Shown: one piece after another, positions 33,042 to 41,993 of the stretch
How positions within the stretch are numbered: the stretch's first letter is position 1
How the letters are laid out: each line of letters opens with the position of its first letter
Assembly: GCF_900104115.1 (NCBI RefSeq)
Contig: NZ_FNJM01000010.1
Location: forward strand, 1-64,000
Source of the DNA: Clostridium gasigenes
GTDB lineage: Bacteria; Bacillota; Clostridia; Clostridiales; Clostridiaceae
Length of the DNA stretch: 64,000 nt
Direction of reading: 5' to 3'
The notes under the pieces: generated by a model
Seen by the model: only the letters and a program-made list of their open reading frames with translations
Told to the model about the DNA's origin: nothing
Databases searched by the model: none
Made by a program: the position numbers and the translations under genes

Positions 33042-34184
33042 TTGAGTAAAAAGAGATATACATTATTAAAAAAAGAAGGAAAAGCAAGAAGAGGTAGATT
33101 TGAAACACCTCATGGAACTATAGAAACACCAGTATTTATGAATGTTGGTACACTGGCAGTTATAAAAGGTGCGGTATCATCAATGGATTTAAAGGAAATA
33201 GGATGCCAAGTTGAACTTTCAAATACTTATCATCTTCATTTAAGACCATCAGATGACGTTGTTTATAAGCTAGGTGGATTACATAAATTTATGAATTGGG
33301 ATAGACCAATATTAACAGATTCAGGTGGATTCCAAGTTTTCTCACTTGCAGGAATGAGAAAGATAAAAGAAGAAGGTGTTTATTTCTCATCTCATATAGA
33401 TGGTAGGAAAATATTTATGGGACCAGAAGAAAGTATGCAAATACAAAGTAATTTAGCATCAAGTATAGCTATGGCTTTTGATGAGTGTATTCCAAATCCA
33501 TCAACTAGAGATTATGTAGAAAAATCAGTAGAAAGAACTACAAGATGGCTTGAAAGATGTAAAGTGGAAATAGATAGATTAAACGAACTTCCACAAACTA
33601 TAAATAAAGAACAAATGCTATTTGGGATCAACCAAGGTGGATGTTATGATGATATAAGGATAGAACATGCTAAAACTATTACTAAAATGGATTTAGATGG
33701 GTATGCAATTGGAGGCCTTGCAGTTGGTGAAACACACGAAGAAATGTACAAAGTAATTGATGCTGTTGTACCGCATCTTCCAGAAGATAAACCAATATAT
33801 TTAATGGGTGTTGGTCTTCCAAGTAATATTTTAGAAGCTGTTGAAAGAGGTGTAGATTTCTTTGACTGTGTATTACCTGCAAGAAACGGAAGGCATGGGC
33901 AGGTATTCACTAAGAATGGAAAAATAAACTTAAGGAACGCTAAATTTCAATTAGATGCAACTCCTATAGATGAAGGTTGTGAATGTCCTGCATGTAAGAA
34001 CTATACAAGAGCTTACATAAGACATATGTTTGTAGCAAAAGAAATGCTTGCAATGAGACTATGTGTTCTGCATAACTTATATTTCTATAACAAATTAATG
34101 GAAGATATAAGAGCGGCTTTAGATAATGGTTGCTTTAAGCAATTTAAGGCGCAAAAATTAAAAGAATGGGATGGTAGAGCTTAA
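33042..34184 (+). CDS. tgt: Queuine/preQ1 tRNA-guanine transglycosylase
   Basis: A 380-residue Tgt that exchanges G34 of tRNAs with GUN anticodons for preQ1. The start is probably TTG 33042: AAGGAAGTG lies 6 bases upstream, while GTG 33033 falls inside that site. Active-site segments are LTDSGGFQVFSLA (catalytic Asp in this region), FDECIPNPS, GINQGG, GGLAVGE and VLPARNGRHG. The zinc site is C-x-C-x2-C ... H in CECPACKNYTRAYIRHMF. Full length. Confidence 0.96.
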   Translation: MSKKRYTLLKKEGKARRGRFETPHGTIETPVFMNVGTLAVIKGAVSSMDLKEIGCQVELSNTYHLHLRPSDDVVYKLGGLHKFMNWDRPILTDSGGFQVFSLAGMRKIKEEGVYFSSHIDGRKIFMGPEESMQIQSNLASSIAMAFDECIPNPSTRDYVEKSVERTTRWLERCKVEIDRLNELPQTINKEQMLFGINQGGCYDDIRIEHAKTITKMDLDGYAIGGLAVGETHEEMYKVIDAVVPHLPEDKPIYLMGVGLPSNILEAVERGVDFFDCVLPARNGRHGQVFTKNGKINLRNAKFQLDATPIDEGCECPACKNYTRAYIRHMFVAKEMLAMRLCVLHNLYFYNKLMEDIRAALDNGCFKQFKAQKLKEWDGRA

Positions 34185-34218
34185 GGAATTTGAAAGTAAG
34201 TTCTATTGTTTAAAATAA

Positions 34219-34247
34219 TTGACAATACTATGTAAGTAATATAACAT
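34219..34247 (+). promoter_or_regulatory. Promoter and leader hairpin of yajC
   Basis: TTGACA (34219-34224) with TAACAT (34242-34247) at 17 bases. Downstream, TTAGTCAAAGAT (34283-34294) and ATCTTTGGACTAA (34303-34315) form a hairpin with one bulge and no T-run in the 5' UTR of yajC. Confidence 0.6.
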
Positions 34248-34338
34248 TAATTAAGCATTGTAAAATAAGGAATTTGAAAAAATTAGTCAAAGATTCTTAA
34301 GGATCTTTGGACTAAACAAGGAAGGGAAGGGTTCATAT

Positions 34339-34617
34339 ATGGATTTAAAGTTAATAACAACCTTTGTACCAATTGTATTAATGTTCGGGCTTATGTATTT
34401 ATTACTTATACTACCTGAAAAAAAGAGAACAAAAAAATATAATGAAATGATGTCATCATTAAAAGTTAATGATGAAGTTTTAACAAGAGGCGGAATAATG
34501 GGTAGAATAGTAACTTGTGAAGAGACTTATTTTGTTATAGAAACAAGTACAGCAAGAACAAAATTAAAGATTTCAAAGAATGGAATAGCAAGTAAAATAA
34601 ATAAAGATGTAGAATAA
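34339..34617 (+). CDS. yajC: Preprotein translocase subunit YajC
   Basis: A 92-residue YajC, the small single-pass accessory subunit of the SecDF complex. A membrane helix (about residues 7-25) is followed by the conserved LILPEKKRTKKYNEMM and KVNDEVLTRGGIMGRIV segments. The gene sits between tgt and secDF, as in many bacteria. Confidence 0.95.
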   Translation: MDLKLITTFVPIVLMFGLMYLLLILPEKKRTKKYNEMMSSLKVNDEVLTRGGIMGRIVTCEETYFVIETSTARTKLKISKNGIASKINKDVE

Positions 34618-34622
34618 GAATA

Positions 34623-34668
34623 ATACCTCTAGATACCTCATAAAATGAAGTGTCGGGGGTGTTTTTTT
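34623..34668 (+). terminator. Terminator-like hairpin that contains the next gene's SD site
   Basis: Left arm 34623-34640 pairs with right arm 34646-34662 around a TAAAA loop, with one bulge and several G-T pairs, and ends in seven Ts (34662-34668). The right arm includes GGGGGTG, the SD site of the gene whose ATG is the next codon (34669). Termination and ribosome binding therefore share the same bases. Confidence 0.75.
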
Positions 34669-35037
34669 ATGGAAATAAAAGATTTTTCAAAAAATATTAT
34701 TAAAGGAGTGCTATATGCACTTGTTATATCAATTGTATTTAATTTAATATTTTCTATTGTTATGACTAAAGTTGATTTTAGTGAAACTGTATTAAATGTA
34801 ATTTACGTTGTAATATCATGTGTAGCTTTAGTTATCGGAGCAATTGTTGCAGCAAAATCTCAAGGTAGTAAAGGGTGGATGATTGGGCTCACAGTTGGAA
34901 CTATTTATTACATAGCTTTATACCTAATATATATTCTTTTTGGTGGGGAGGCTCATCTTGGTATGTATGAATTCTATAGATTTCTAATGTCTATAGGGGT
35001 TGGAACTTTAGCTGGTATGCTTGGTATTAATTTATAA
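34669..35037 (+). CDS. TIGR04086 family membrane protein
   Basis: A 122-residue protein with four membrane helices (about residues 10-32, 40-60, 67-88 and 99-121). The glycine-rich segment AIVAAKSQGSKGWMIGLTVGTIY between helices 2 and 3 is characteristic of TIGR04086, a clostridial family next to yajC. ATG 34669 has GGGGGTG at 8 bases; an in-frame ATG at 34645 has no SD site. Function unknown; context suggests an envelope or translocase-associated role. Confidence 0.85.
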   Translation: MEIKDFSKNIIKGVLYALVISIVFNLIFSIVMTKVDFSETVLNVIYVVISCVALVIGAIVAAKSQGSKGWMIGLTVGTIYYIALYLIYILFGGEAHLGMYEFYRFLMSIGVGTLAGMLGINL

Positions 35038-35050
35038 TTTAGACATCTTA

Positions 35051-35107
35051 AAAAAATAAGAAGTTAAGAACTTGAAAATTAAGTTCTTAACTTCTTATTT
35101 TTTAGGC
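35051..35107 (+). terminator. Strong 23-bp hairpin terminator
   Basis: A perfect 23-bp inverted repeat (35051-35073 and 35081-35103), loop GAAAATT, T-rich right end. Ends the yajC-TIGR04086 transcript. Confidence 0.92.
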
Positions 35108-35176
35108 CTTTTTTTAGAAATATGTGTATAGGTTGCGATAATACTACAATAAAATTTTAAATTTTTACAATGAGTA

Positions 35177-35205
35177 TTGAAATTAGTTAACATAAGTAAT
35201 ATAAT
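35177..35205 (+). promoter_or_regulatory. secDF promoter
   Basis: TTGAAA (35177-35182) and TATAAT (35200-35205) spaced by 17 bases, 33 bases before the secD start. Confidence 0.8.
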
Positions 35206-35237
35206 TTATAGTGAAAACGTAACAGAGGGGGAAGACA

Positions 35238-36512
35238 ATGAAAGCACAAAGCAAACATAAACATAAACGTAAAAGCGCAATAATATTTATACTATGTGTC
35301 GTTGCTATATTTTCATTAGCATTTATAGGCTTCAAGGGGTTTAAAATAGCAGGATATGAGTTCAAATCATTTGATAAGGTAATAACAAAGGGCTTGGATC
35401 TTCAAGGTGGAGTTTCTGTACTTATGGAAATTAAAGATGAAGATGTGAAAAAAGAAGATTTAGAAAAGACAAGACAATTGTTAGCGCTTAGAGTTAACAA
35501 GCTTGGAGTATCAGAAACAACTGTTACAACAGAAGGTCAAAAAAGAATAAGAGTAGATATTCCAGGAGCTTTCGATTCAAGTGATATAGTTAAGAATTTA
35601 ACTAAATCCGGAAAATTAGAATTTAAAGATTCAGAAGGTAGTGTTGTTTTAGAAGGTAAAGATGTATCAAAAGCAACAGCTATATTAGATAATCAAACAA
35701 ATAAACCTGTTATATCTTTAGAATTAAATGATGACGGAAAAGGAAAATTTGCAGAAGCAACAGGAAATAATATAGGAAAGAAAATTACAATATTTATGGA
35801 TGAAGACGAAATATCAAGTCCAGTAGTTGAAACAAAAATTGCAGATGGAAAAGCGATTATATCAGGAAGTGAAAATCTTAAAGAGGCTCAAAATACAGCA
35901 AGCCTTATTAATTCAGGAGCACTTCCAGTTGCCCTAGAATCTGTATCAGTTAAAAATGTAGGAGCTCAGCTTGGTGCAGAAGCATTACCAAATGCATTGA
36001 AAGCAGGTGCTGTAGGTATAGCACTAATCTTCATGTTTATGATAGCGTATTACAGAGTACCAGGATTAATAGCAAGTATTGCATTAGTAGCATATGTTAC
36101 TTTAGTATTATTAATATTTGTAGAAGTAGGGGCAACACTAACATTACCAGGTATTGCAGGGTTCTTGTTAACCATTGGTATGGCAGTAGATGCGAATGTA
36201 TTAATATTTGAAAGAACCAAAGAAGAATTATCTAAAGGTATATCAATAAAAAGTGCAATTAAAAAAGGTTTTGAAAATGCAGCATCATCAATTATAGATT
36301 CAAATGTAACTACAATAATAGCAGCACTTGTTTTATATTTTGTAGGAACAGGAGCAGTTAAAGGTTTCGCAGCAACTTTAATGATAGGTGTATTTGTAAG
36401 TATGTTTACAGCGTTAGTAATTACAAAAAAACTAATTAACTTATCAGTTGAAATGGGATTCTTAAAAAACATTTCTCAATTTAGAGTTAAAGGGGGATCT
36501 AAAGATGCTTAG
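35238..36512 (+). CDS. secD: Protein translocase subunit SecD
   Basis: A 424-residue SecD. One N-terminal membrane helix, the GLDLQGGVSVLMEI motif (about residues 53-66), an extracytoplasmic domain with TVTTEGQKRIRVDIPG, and five C-terminal helices with AGFLLTIGMAVDANVLIFER, the proton-relay segment of the RND fold. It uses the proton or sodium gradient to pull secreted proteins after SecA action. It overlaps secF by 8 bases; the two are separate genes here, unlike the fused SecDF of Bacillus. Confidence 0.97.
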   Translation: MKAQSKHKHKRKSAIIFILCVVAIFSLAFIGFKGFKIAGYEFKSFDKVITKGLDLQGGVSVLMEIKDEDVKKEDLEKTRQLLALRVNKLGVSETTVTTEGQKRIRVDIPGAFDSSDIVKNLTKSGKLEFKDSEGSVVLEGKDVSKATAILDNQTNKPVISLELNDDGKGKFAEATGNNIGKKITIFMDEDEISSPVVETKIADGKAIISGSENLKEAQNTASLINSGALPVALESVSVKNVGAQLGAEALPNALKAGAVGIALIFMFMIAYYRVPGLIASIALVAYVTLVLLIFVEVGATLTLPGIAGFLLTIGMAVDANVLIFERTKEELSKGISIKSAIKKGFENAASSIIDSNVTTIIAALVLYFVGTGAVKGFAATLMIGVFVSMFTALVITKKLINLSVEMGFLKNISQFRVKGGSKDA

Positions 36513-37377
36513 AATAATAGAAAAGACTAAAATATGGTTTGCATTCTCCCTTATAATTATAGTAATAGGACTAGGATTTATTTTTACTAGAGGTCTTAAC
36601 TTTGGAATAGACTTTAAGGGCGGTACACAAGTTGTAGTGGAAATGGGAAAAGACTTTGATAAAGAAGAAGCTGATGTAATAGTTAAACAATATGCATCAG
36701 ATGCATCAACTAATAAAATAGACAAAACTCAATATGAAATAAAATCTAAAGATTTACCAACAGAAAAGGTTTCAGAATTATTCTCAGAATTAAAAAAGAC
36801 TTATAATTTAGAAGAAACTGCACCAGTTTCAGAGGACTCAATTGGGGCATCGGTTGGTAAAGAATTAGCTAAGAATTCATTAGTTGCACTAGGAATAGCA
36901 TGTATAGCTATGCTAATATATATTCAAATTAGATTTGAAATGAATTATGGTATTGCTGCACTTGTAGCATTAGTACATGATGTGTTAATTACATTAAGCG
37001 TATTTGCCATATTTTATATTCCAGTTAATACACCATTTATAGCAGCTATATTAACTATAATTGGTTATTCAATAAACGATACTATAGTTATTTTTGATAG
37101 AATGAGAGAAAATTCTAAAAATATGAGAAGATCTACGCCAGAAGTAATTGCTAACGTAAGTTTAACTCAAACAATGGGCCGATCAATTAATACTACATTA
37201 ACAACATTATTTTCTATAGTAGCTGTTAATATATTTGTGCCTACAGTAAGAGAATTCTCATTCCCATTAGTTATAGGTATTGCCTTTGGAGCATATTCTT
37301 CAATATTTATTGCATCACCAGTATGGGTTATTTTAAAGAAAAAAGTAAAAAAGAAAAATGTGGTTGAAACAGCTTAA
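36505..37377 (+). CDS. secF: Protein translocase subunit SecF
   Basis: A 290-residue SecF. Motifs: GLNFGIDFKGGTQVVVEM (about residues 31-48) and the membrane segment LTIIGYSINDTIVIFDRMRE (about 188-207). AGTTAAAGGGGG inside secD serves as SD site. Six predicted membrane helices. Partner of SecD and YajC. Confidence 0.97.
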   Translation: MLRIIEKTKIWFAFSLIIIVIGLGFIFTRGLNFGIDFKGGTQVVVEMGKDFDKEEADVIVKQYASDASTNKIDKTQYEIKSKDLPTEKVSELFSELKKTYNLEETAPVSEDSIGASVGKELAKNSLVALGIACIAMLIYIQIRFEMNYGIAALVALVHDVLITLSVFAIFYIPVNTPFIAAILTIIGYSINDTIVIFDRMRENSKNMRRSTPEVIANVSLTQTMGRSINTTLTTLFSIVAVNIFVPTVREFSFPLVIGIAFGAYSSIFIASPVWVILKKKVKKKNVVETA

Positions 37378-37456
37378 TGTAGATAAGGGAGCTAAAAGTT
37401 GTGAAGTTCCCCTAATTAAAAGAAGATATTTTAAGCTTGGAAGCTCGCTATAATGT

Positions 37457-37492
37457 TAAACCTCCATAATAATTTGGAGGTTTACTATTTTT
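37457..37492 (+). terminator. secDF terminator
   Basis: 10-bp arms TAAACCTCCA / TGGAGGTTTA with an 8-base loop, followed by CTATTTTTC. Confidence 0.85.
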
Positions 37493-37505
37493 CTAAAGAA
37501 AACAT

Positions 37506-37534
37506 TTGAAAGATGTAACTTTATACATTATAAT
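37506..37534 (+). promoter_or_regulatory. Promoter of the RecJ-like gene
   Basis: TTGAAA (37506-37511) and TATAAT (37529-37534) at 17 bases. It shows that the in-frame ATG-like start near 37506 is not the coding start. Confidence 0.8.
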
Positions 37535-37568
37535 ATACCTGTTTTCTTATTTTATGGAGGAGTTTATC

Positions 37569-38423
37569 ATGCGCAAGTTTTGGGAGAGTATTTATAGTCC
37601 AAATTATATAACCGGATATAATCCCTTTATACTTAAGGGGATGAACAAAGCAATTGAACGTATGGTAAAAGCAATAAATAACAGAGAAAAAATAGTTATT
37701 TATGGTGTGCCTGACGTAGATGGAATATGTGCAATATCGTCATTAATTTTAGTTTTAAGGTATTTAAATGCAGATATAGAATACATAATTCATGATAATA
37801 GCCAAAAAAACTCTGGAATAACGTCTAAAGATATAATTAATAATGTTGATTTTTTAGGGGGCCAGCTTTTAATTACCCTAGGAATAGGCCTTAGTTCCAT
37901 AGAAGAGGAGTCTCTTTGCAACGAACTTGGTATAGAATTAATGGTTTTGGATAATAAAAATATTAAAGAAAATCATAATTACATATATATAAATCCAAAT
38001 CAAAAGGGTTGCCAATACAGATATAAAAATTTATCAGTAAGTGGTTTAACTTTTAAACTAATGCAAGCAATTGCAATATACTATAATATTAAAAGTATTA
38101 ACAAATACTTGGATTTAATATTAATAGGAGCACAGTGGGCAGAGGTTCCTTTAAAAGGTGAAAATGGAGTTATATTAAAAGAAGGCAGAAAGTTTTTAAT
38201 AAATACAAATAATTATGGTTTAAGAGCAATAATGGAATATTACTCTATAATAGAAATGGATAATGAATGTATACTAAAGATAATTGAGGTTATTACACCT
38301 ATAATTAATGCAGTCAGAATGATGGATAATGCTCGTATTATTATTGAATTATTAACTACTGATAAAAAAGAAAGAGCAGAGCAAATAACGAAATATTTAA
38401 ACCAATCAAAGATAACTATATAA
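37569..38423 (+). CDS. RecJ-like DHH protein lacking most catalytic motifs
   Basis: A 284-residue protein from ATG 37569, preceded by GGAGGAG. It aligns by eye with the N-terminal DHH core of RecJ (NPFILKGMNKAIERM, then VIYGVPDVDGICAISSLI). Only motif I is kept (PDVDG, 48-52). RecJ's VDNGIS is LGIGLS (104-109), the DHH motif is LDNK (127-130), and GTVADVVPL is GAQWAEVPL (187-195). It lacks the DHHA1 and OB regions; RecJ is usually over 550 residues. It occupies the secF-recJ-apt position known in Firmicutes. Nuclease activity is not expected; a structural or regulatory role is possible. Confidence 0.8.
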   Translation: MRKFWESIYSPNYITGYNPFILKGMNKAIERMVKAINNREKIVIYGVPDVDGICAISSLILVLRYLNADIEYIIHDNSQKNSGITSKDIINNVDFLGGQLLITLGIGLSSIEEESLCNELGIELMVLDNKNIKENHNYIYINPNQKGCQYRYKNLSVSGLTFKLMQAIAIYYNIKSINKYLDLILIGAQWAEVPLKGENGVILKEGRKFLINTNNYGLRAIMEYYSIIEMDNECILKIIEVITPIINAVRMMDNARIIIELLTTDKKERAEQITKYLNQSKITI

Positions 38424-38467
38424 TTTAATTATATAGTTTCTAATTTCTAATAGATGGAGGAATTAAT

Positions 38468-38986
38468 ATGGATTTAAAAGATAAGATAAGAATAATTGAT
38501 GGGTTTCCAAAACCAGGAATAAGCTTTAAAGATATTAGTACTGTAATTGCTGATGGAGAGGCTTTAAGATATTCTATAGATGAAATAGTTAAACACTTAC
38601 AGGACAAAAAAATTGATTTAATAGTTGGACCAGAAGCGAGAGGGTTTATTTATGGAGTGCCAGTTGCTTATGCAATGGGAATTGGATTTGTTCCAGTAAG
38701 AAAGCCAGGTAAGTTACCAGGTGAAACAGTTTCAGTAAAATATGAACTTGAGTACGGCAGCGATGAATTACAAATACACAAAGATGCAATTAAAAAAGGT
38801 CAAAGAGTTGCTATTGTAGATGATTTGTTAGCAACTGGTGGAACAATAGAAGCTGTGGCGAGACTTGTTGAAATGGTTGGAGGAGAAGTTGTTACATTAG
38901 ATTTCGCAATAGAATTAACAGAGTTAAATGGAAGAGGAAAGCTTGGAAGTTATGAAATAATGTCATTAGTACAATATGATATCTAA
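38468..38986 (+). CDS. apt: Adenine phosphoribosyltransferase
   Basis: A 172-residue Apt converting adenine and PRPP to AMP. It has the [13 protein letters not shown] start (about residues 14-26), [10 protein letters not shown] (about 57-66), [11 protein letters not shown] and the PRPP loop [13 protein letters not shown] (about 116-128). GGAGGAA precedes the ATG. Apt-relA adjacency is conserved in Firmicutes. Confidence 0.97.
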   Translation: MDLKDKIRIIDGFPKPGISFKDISTVIADGEALRYSIDEIVKHLQDKKIDLIVGPEARGFIYGVPVAYAMGIGFVPVRKPGKLPGETVSVKYELEYGSDELQIHKDAIKKGQRVAIVDDLLATGGTIEAVARLVEMVGGEVVTLDFAIELTELNGRGKLGSYEIMSLVQYDI

Positions 38987-38992
38987 TATTAG

Positions 38993-39048
38993 ACATTTTT
39001 TAATAAAAAATCCTAAGAATCTTTCAGTTGTTATTTTTTAAGGATGAC
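38993..39048. repeat. Intergenic element of the dispersed palindrome family
   Basis: GACATTTTTTAATAAAAAATCC ... AGTTGTTATTTTTTAAGGATGAC-like ends make an imperfect inverted repeat between apt and the relA promoter; it may terminate apt transcripts. Confidence 0.5.
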
Positions 39049-39051
39049 TTA

Positions 39052-39110
39052 TTGAAAATACTAACTAAATAGGATATAATTAAGGAAAATGGCTGGTTTT
39101 TTAACCAGCC
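39052..39110 (+). promoter_or_regulatory. relA promoter and leader hairpin
   Basis: TTGAAA (39052-39057) and TATAAT (39075-39080) at 17 bases are a strong promoter. The predicted start near 39087 is followed at once by a perfect 8-bp hairpin GGCTGGTT-TTTT-AACCAGCC (39091-39110) and TTTGATTTT, which may act as a weak attenuator or 5' stabiliser. Confidence 0.75.
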
Positions 39111-39154
39111 TTTGATTTTAGAATTTTAATGTATCCAAAGGAGAGTAGTCCATA

Positions 39155-41344
39155 ATGATAGAGAACCTGCTTGAAAAAATAAAAGAAAATTGTAACAATG
39201 TTGATATTAGTGTTGTTAAGAGTGCCTGTGACCTGGCAACGGAAGCTCATAATGAGCAAAGGCGTGAATCAGGAGAACCTTATGTTATACATCCAATAGA
39301 TGTTGCCACCATACTCGCAGAAATGGGTATGGATACTAGTACGATAGTAGCAGGGTTACTACATGATGTTATTGAGGACACTCACTATACTTATGAAGAC
39401 ATAAGTGAAATGTTTAATGAAGAAGTAGCTAATCTAGTTCAAGGTGTTACAAAGCTTGGAGAGATAGAATATAAGACAAAAGAAGAACAACAAGCGGATA
39501 ATGTGAGGAAAATGCTTCTTGCTATGGCTAAAGATATAAGAGTTATTATTATTAAGCTAGCAGATAGATTACATAATATGAGAACACTTAAATTTATGAC
39601 CGAAGAAAAGCAAAAGCAAAAGGCGAAGGAAACATTAGATATTTATGCGCCGCTGGCACATAGACTTGGGATGTCTAGAATTAAATGGGAACTTGAAGAT
39701 CTTTCTTTTAGATATTTACATGAAGAAGAATATTATGATTTAGTAAAACAAATAGCAGAAAAAAGAGTAGAAAGAGAAAGTTACATAGAAGATATTACAA
39801 AAGATTTATACAATAGATTAGAAGATTCAGGAGTAGATTCGGACATAGAAGGAAGACCAAAGCATTTTTATAGTATTTACAAAAAGATGGTTAGTAAAAA
39901 TAAGAGCATAGAACAAATATTTGATTTAACTGCAATAAGAATTTTAGTTAATTCAGTAAAGGATTGTTATGGTGTGTTAGGTATTGTACATACAATTTAC
40001 AAACCTATTCCTGGACGATTTAAAGATTATATTGCTATGCCAAAACAAAATATGTACCAATCATTGCACACTACTGTTATAGGGCCACAAGGAAAAACTT
40101 TTGAAATACAAATAAGAACCTTTGAAATGCATAAAACAGCTGAGTATGGTATTGCAGCCCATTGGAAGTATAAAGAAGGGGATACTCATGAGGATAAAGA
40201 TAAAGATAAGGGCTTTGGAAATAAACTCGTTTGGCTTAGAGATATGCTTGAATGGCAAAAAGAAACCTCAGATGCAGAGGAGTTTATAGAAGGATTTAAA
40301 ATAGATTTATTCACAGATGAGATTTTCTTATTTACTCCTAAAGGGGTTGTCTTAAATCTGCCAAATGGAGGAACTCCAATTGACTTTGCATATATAATAC
40401 ATACTGATGTAGGAAATAGATGTGTTGGAGCAAAGGTTAATGGGAAAATAGTTCCCTTAGACTATAAACTTAAAACTGGTGAAATAGTTGAAATTTTAAC
40501 AGCGAAAACAGCAAAAGGTCCTAATATGGATTGGTTAAATATTGCGAAGAGTAATCAAGCTAAAAGTAAAATTAGACAATGGTTTAAAAAGCTTAAAAAG
40601 GAAGAAAATCTTTGCAAGGGTAAAGAAATTTTTGAAAAAGAGCTTAAAAAGCAAGGTGTAATTTATTCGGAAATTTCAAAAGGCGAAGTTTATGAGAGAA
40701 TAATAAAAAGAAATAACATTCATAGTATGGATGATTTATATTCAACAATAGGAGTTGGATTATTATCTGCATCAACTTATATTTCAAAATTGAAAGAAGA
40801 TAATATAGTTGAAAAAGAAAAGCCAACGCAAGAAGAAGTAATTAAAACTATTGATGAACATATATCAAAAAATGAAAAAGATACTAAAACTAACAATTAT
40901 GGTATTACAGTTAAAGGACTAAATAACCTTATGGTTAGATTTGCAAGGTGTTGCAATCCAGTACCAGGTGATAATATAGAAGGTTATATTACAAAAGGTC
41001 GAGGAATATCTGTTCATAGAAAAGATTGTAGTAACCTTAAAGCCTTAATTGAATATGATAAGGAAAAAGTTGTAGATGTATCTTGGGGAACACAACAAGG
41101 CGCAGGGTATGTAGCTGAAATACAAGTTGAAGCAGAAGATAGAATGGGAATATTATCTGATATTATGATGATAATAACAGAGACAAAGCTACATTTAAAT
41201 GCTTTAAATGCAAAATCATCAAAGGGAAATATTGCAGTTGTAAATATAAAGATTAAAATAAATACTGTAGAGCAACTTAAAGAAATTATTAAAAAAATAA
41301 GAAGATTAAATGGTGTCATAGATGTTTATAGAATGAACAATTAG
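39155..41344 (+). CDS. relA: Bifunctional (p)ppGpp synthetase/hydrolase
   Basis: A 729-residue RelA/SpoT homolog (Rel). The N-terminal HD hydrolase domain has GEPYVIHPIDVA and GLLHDVIEDT with the metal-binding HD; the synthetase domain has RPKHFYSIYKKM, DLTAIRILV and PKQNMYQSLHTTV; then a TGS domain (IFLFTPKGVVLNLPNGGTPIDFAY), a zinc-finger/conserved Cys part (RCCNPVPGD) and a C-terminal ACT domain. Both activities look intact, as in other Firmicute Rel proteins. It sets the stringent response. Confidence 0.97.
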   Translation: MIENLLEKIKENCNNVDISVVKSACDLATEAHNEQRRESGEPYVIHPIDVATILAEMGMDTSTIVAGLLHDVIEDTHYTYEDISEMFNEEVANLVQGVTKLGEIEYKTKEEQQADNVRKMLLAMAKDIRVIIIKLADRLHNMRTLKFMTEEKQKQKAKETLDIYAPLAHRLGMSRIKWELEDLSFRYLHEEEYYDLVKQIAEKRVERESYIEDITKDLYNRLEDSGVDSDIEGRPKHFYSIYKKMVSKNKSIEQIFDLTAIRILVNSVKDCYGVLGIVHTIYKPIPGRFKDYIAMPKQNMYQSLHTTVIGPQGKTFEIQIRTFEMHKTAEYGIAAHWKYKEGDTHEDKDKDKGFGNKLVWLRDMLEWQKETSDAEEFIEGFKIDLFTDEIFLFTPKGVVLNLPNGGTPIDFAYIIHTDVGNRCVGAKVNGKIVPLDYKLKTGEIVEILTAKTAKGPNMDWLNIAKSNQAKSKIRQWFKKLKKEENLCKGKEIFEKELKKQGVIYSEISKGEVYERIIKRNNIHSMDDLYSTIGVGLLSASTYISKLKEDNIVEKEKPTQEEVIKTIDEHISKNEKDTKTNNYGITVKGLNNLMVRFARCCNPVPGDNIEGYITKGRGISVHRKDCSNLKALIEYDKEKVVDVSWGTQQGAGYVAEIQVEAEDRMGILSDIMMIITETKLHLNALNAKSSKGNIAVVNIKIKINTVEQLKEIIKKIRRLNGVIDVYRMNN

Positions 41345-41384
41345 ATATTGAAAGTAAGAAGACTTTTAATTTTAGGAGGATATT

Positions 41385-41984
41385 ATGATTATAAAGGTAA
41401 TACCAGCAGGCCCACTACAGACTAATTGTTATATAGTAATGGATGAAAAAGTAAAAGAAGCTATAGTTTTAGATCCAGGTCAAGATCCAGATTTGATAAT
41501 TAGAGAAATAGAGTCTCTTAATTGTAAAGTTTCAGCTATTTTATTAACTCATGCTCATGCAGATCATGATGATGGCGTTGTTGATGTTAAAAATAAATAT
41601 AATGTGCCAGTTTATATGAATAGAGAAGAAGAAAAATATATGGATTTAGATAATTCTGTATATGGCAAATTACCTAAAATATATGATTTTATAGAAGATG
41701 GAGATATATTAAAGGTTGGAGACCTGGATATTAAGTGTATCCATACTCCAGGTCACACTAAAGGTGGGATGTGCTTCTTAATAGAAGACAAAGTCTTTAC
41801 AGGTGATACTTTATTCCAAGGTTCTATTGGAAGAACAGATTTTATAGGTGGAGATTTTGACGAAATAATAAAAAGTATAAATGAAAAGCTTCTTATTCTT
41901 GAAAATAATGTAGAAGTTTATCCAGGTCATGGACCAAAATCTACAATAATATTTGAAAGAACGAGAAATCCTTTCCTAGCATAA
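41385..41984 (+). CDS. MBL-fold hydrolase (glyoxalase II-like, YqgX type)
   Basis: A 199-residue metallo-beta-lactamase-fold hydrolase. Metal ligands: HAHADH at residues 56-61, HTPGHTKGG (about 121-129), FTGDTLFQGSIGRTD (about 137-151) and YPGHGP (about 181-186). This pattern is that of small glyoxalase II-like proteins of the YqgX group. It lies between relA and hemZ in the conserved clostridial order and has an AGGAGG SD site. The physiological thioester or other substrate is unknown. Confidence 0.9.
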   Translation: MIIKVIPAGPLQTNCYIVMDEKVKEAIVLDPGQDPDLIIREIESLNCKVSAILLTHAHADHDDGVVDVKNKYNVPVYMNREEEKYMDLDNSVYGKLPKIYDFIEDGDILKVGDLDIKCIHTPGHTKGGMCFLIEDKVFTGDTLFQGSIGRTDFIGGDFDEIIKSINEKLLILENNVEVYPGHGPKSTIIFERTRNPFLA

Positions 41985-41993
41985 GGAGAAAAA

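Noticed and set aside
36050..36472. Antisense frame of 140 codons within secD
   Set aside because: Complementary to conserved secD coding with no SD site or family similarity; long open antisense frames are expected in AT-rich genes of this codon usage.
39100..41400. Missing dtd between relA and the MBL gene as a deletion
   Set aside because: The order relA-dtd is common but not universal; there is no remnant in the 40-base gap, so nothing in the sequence supports a recent loss.
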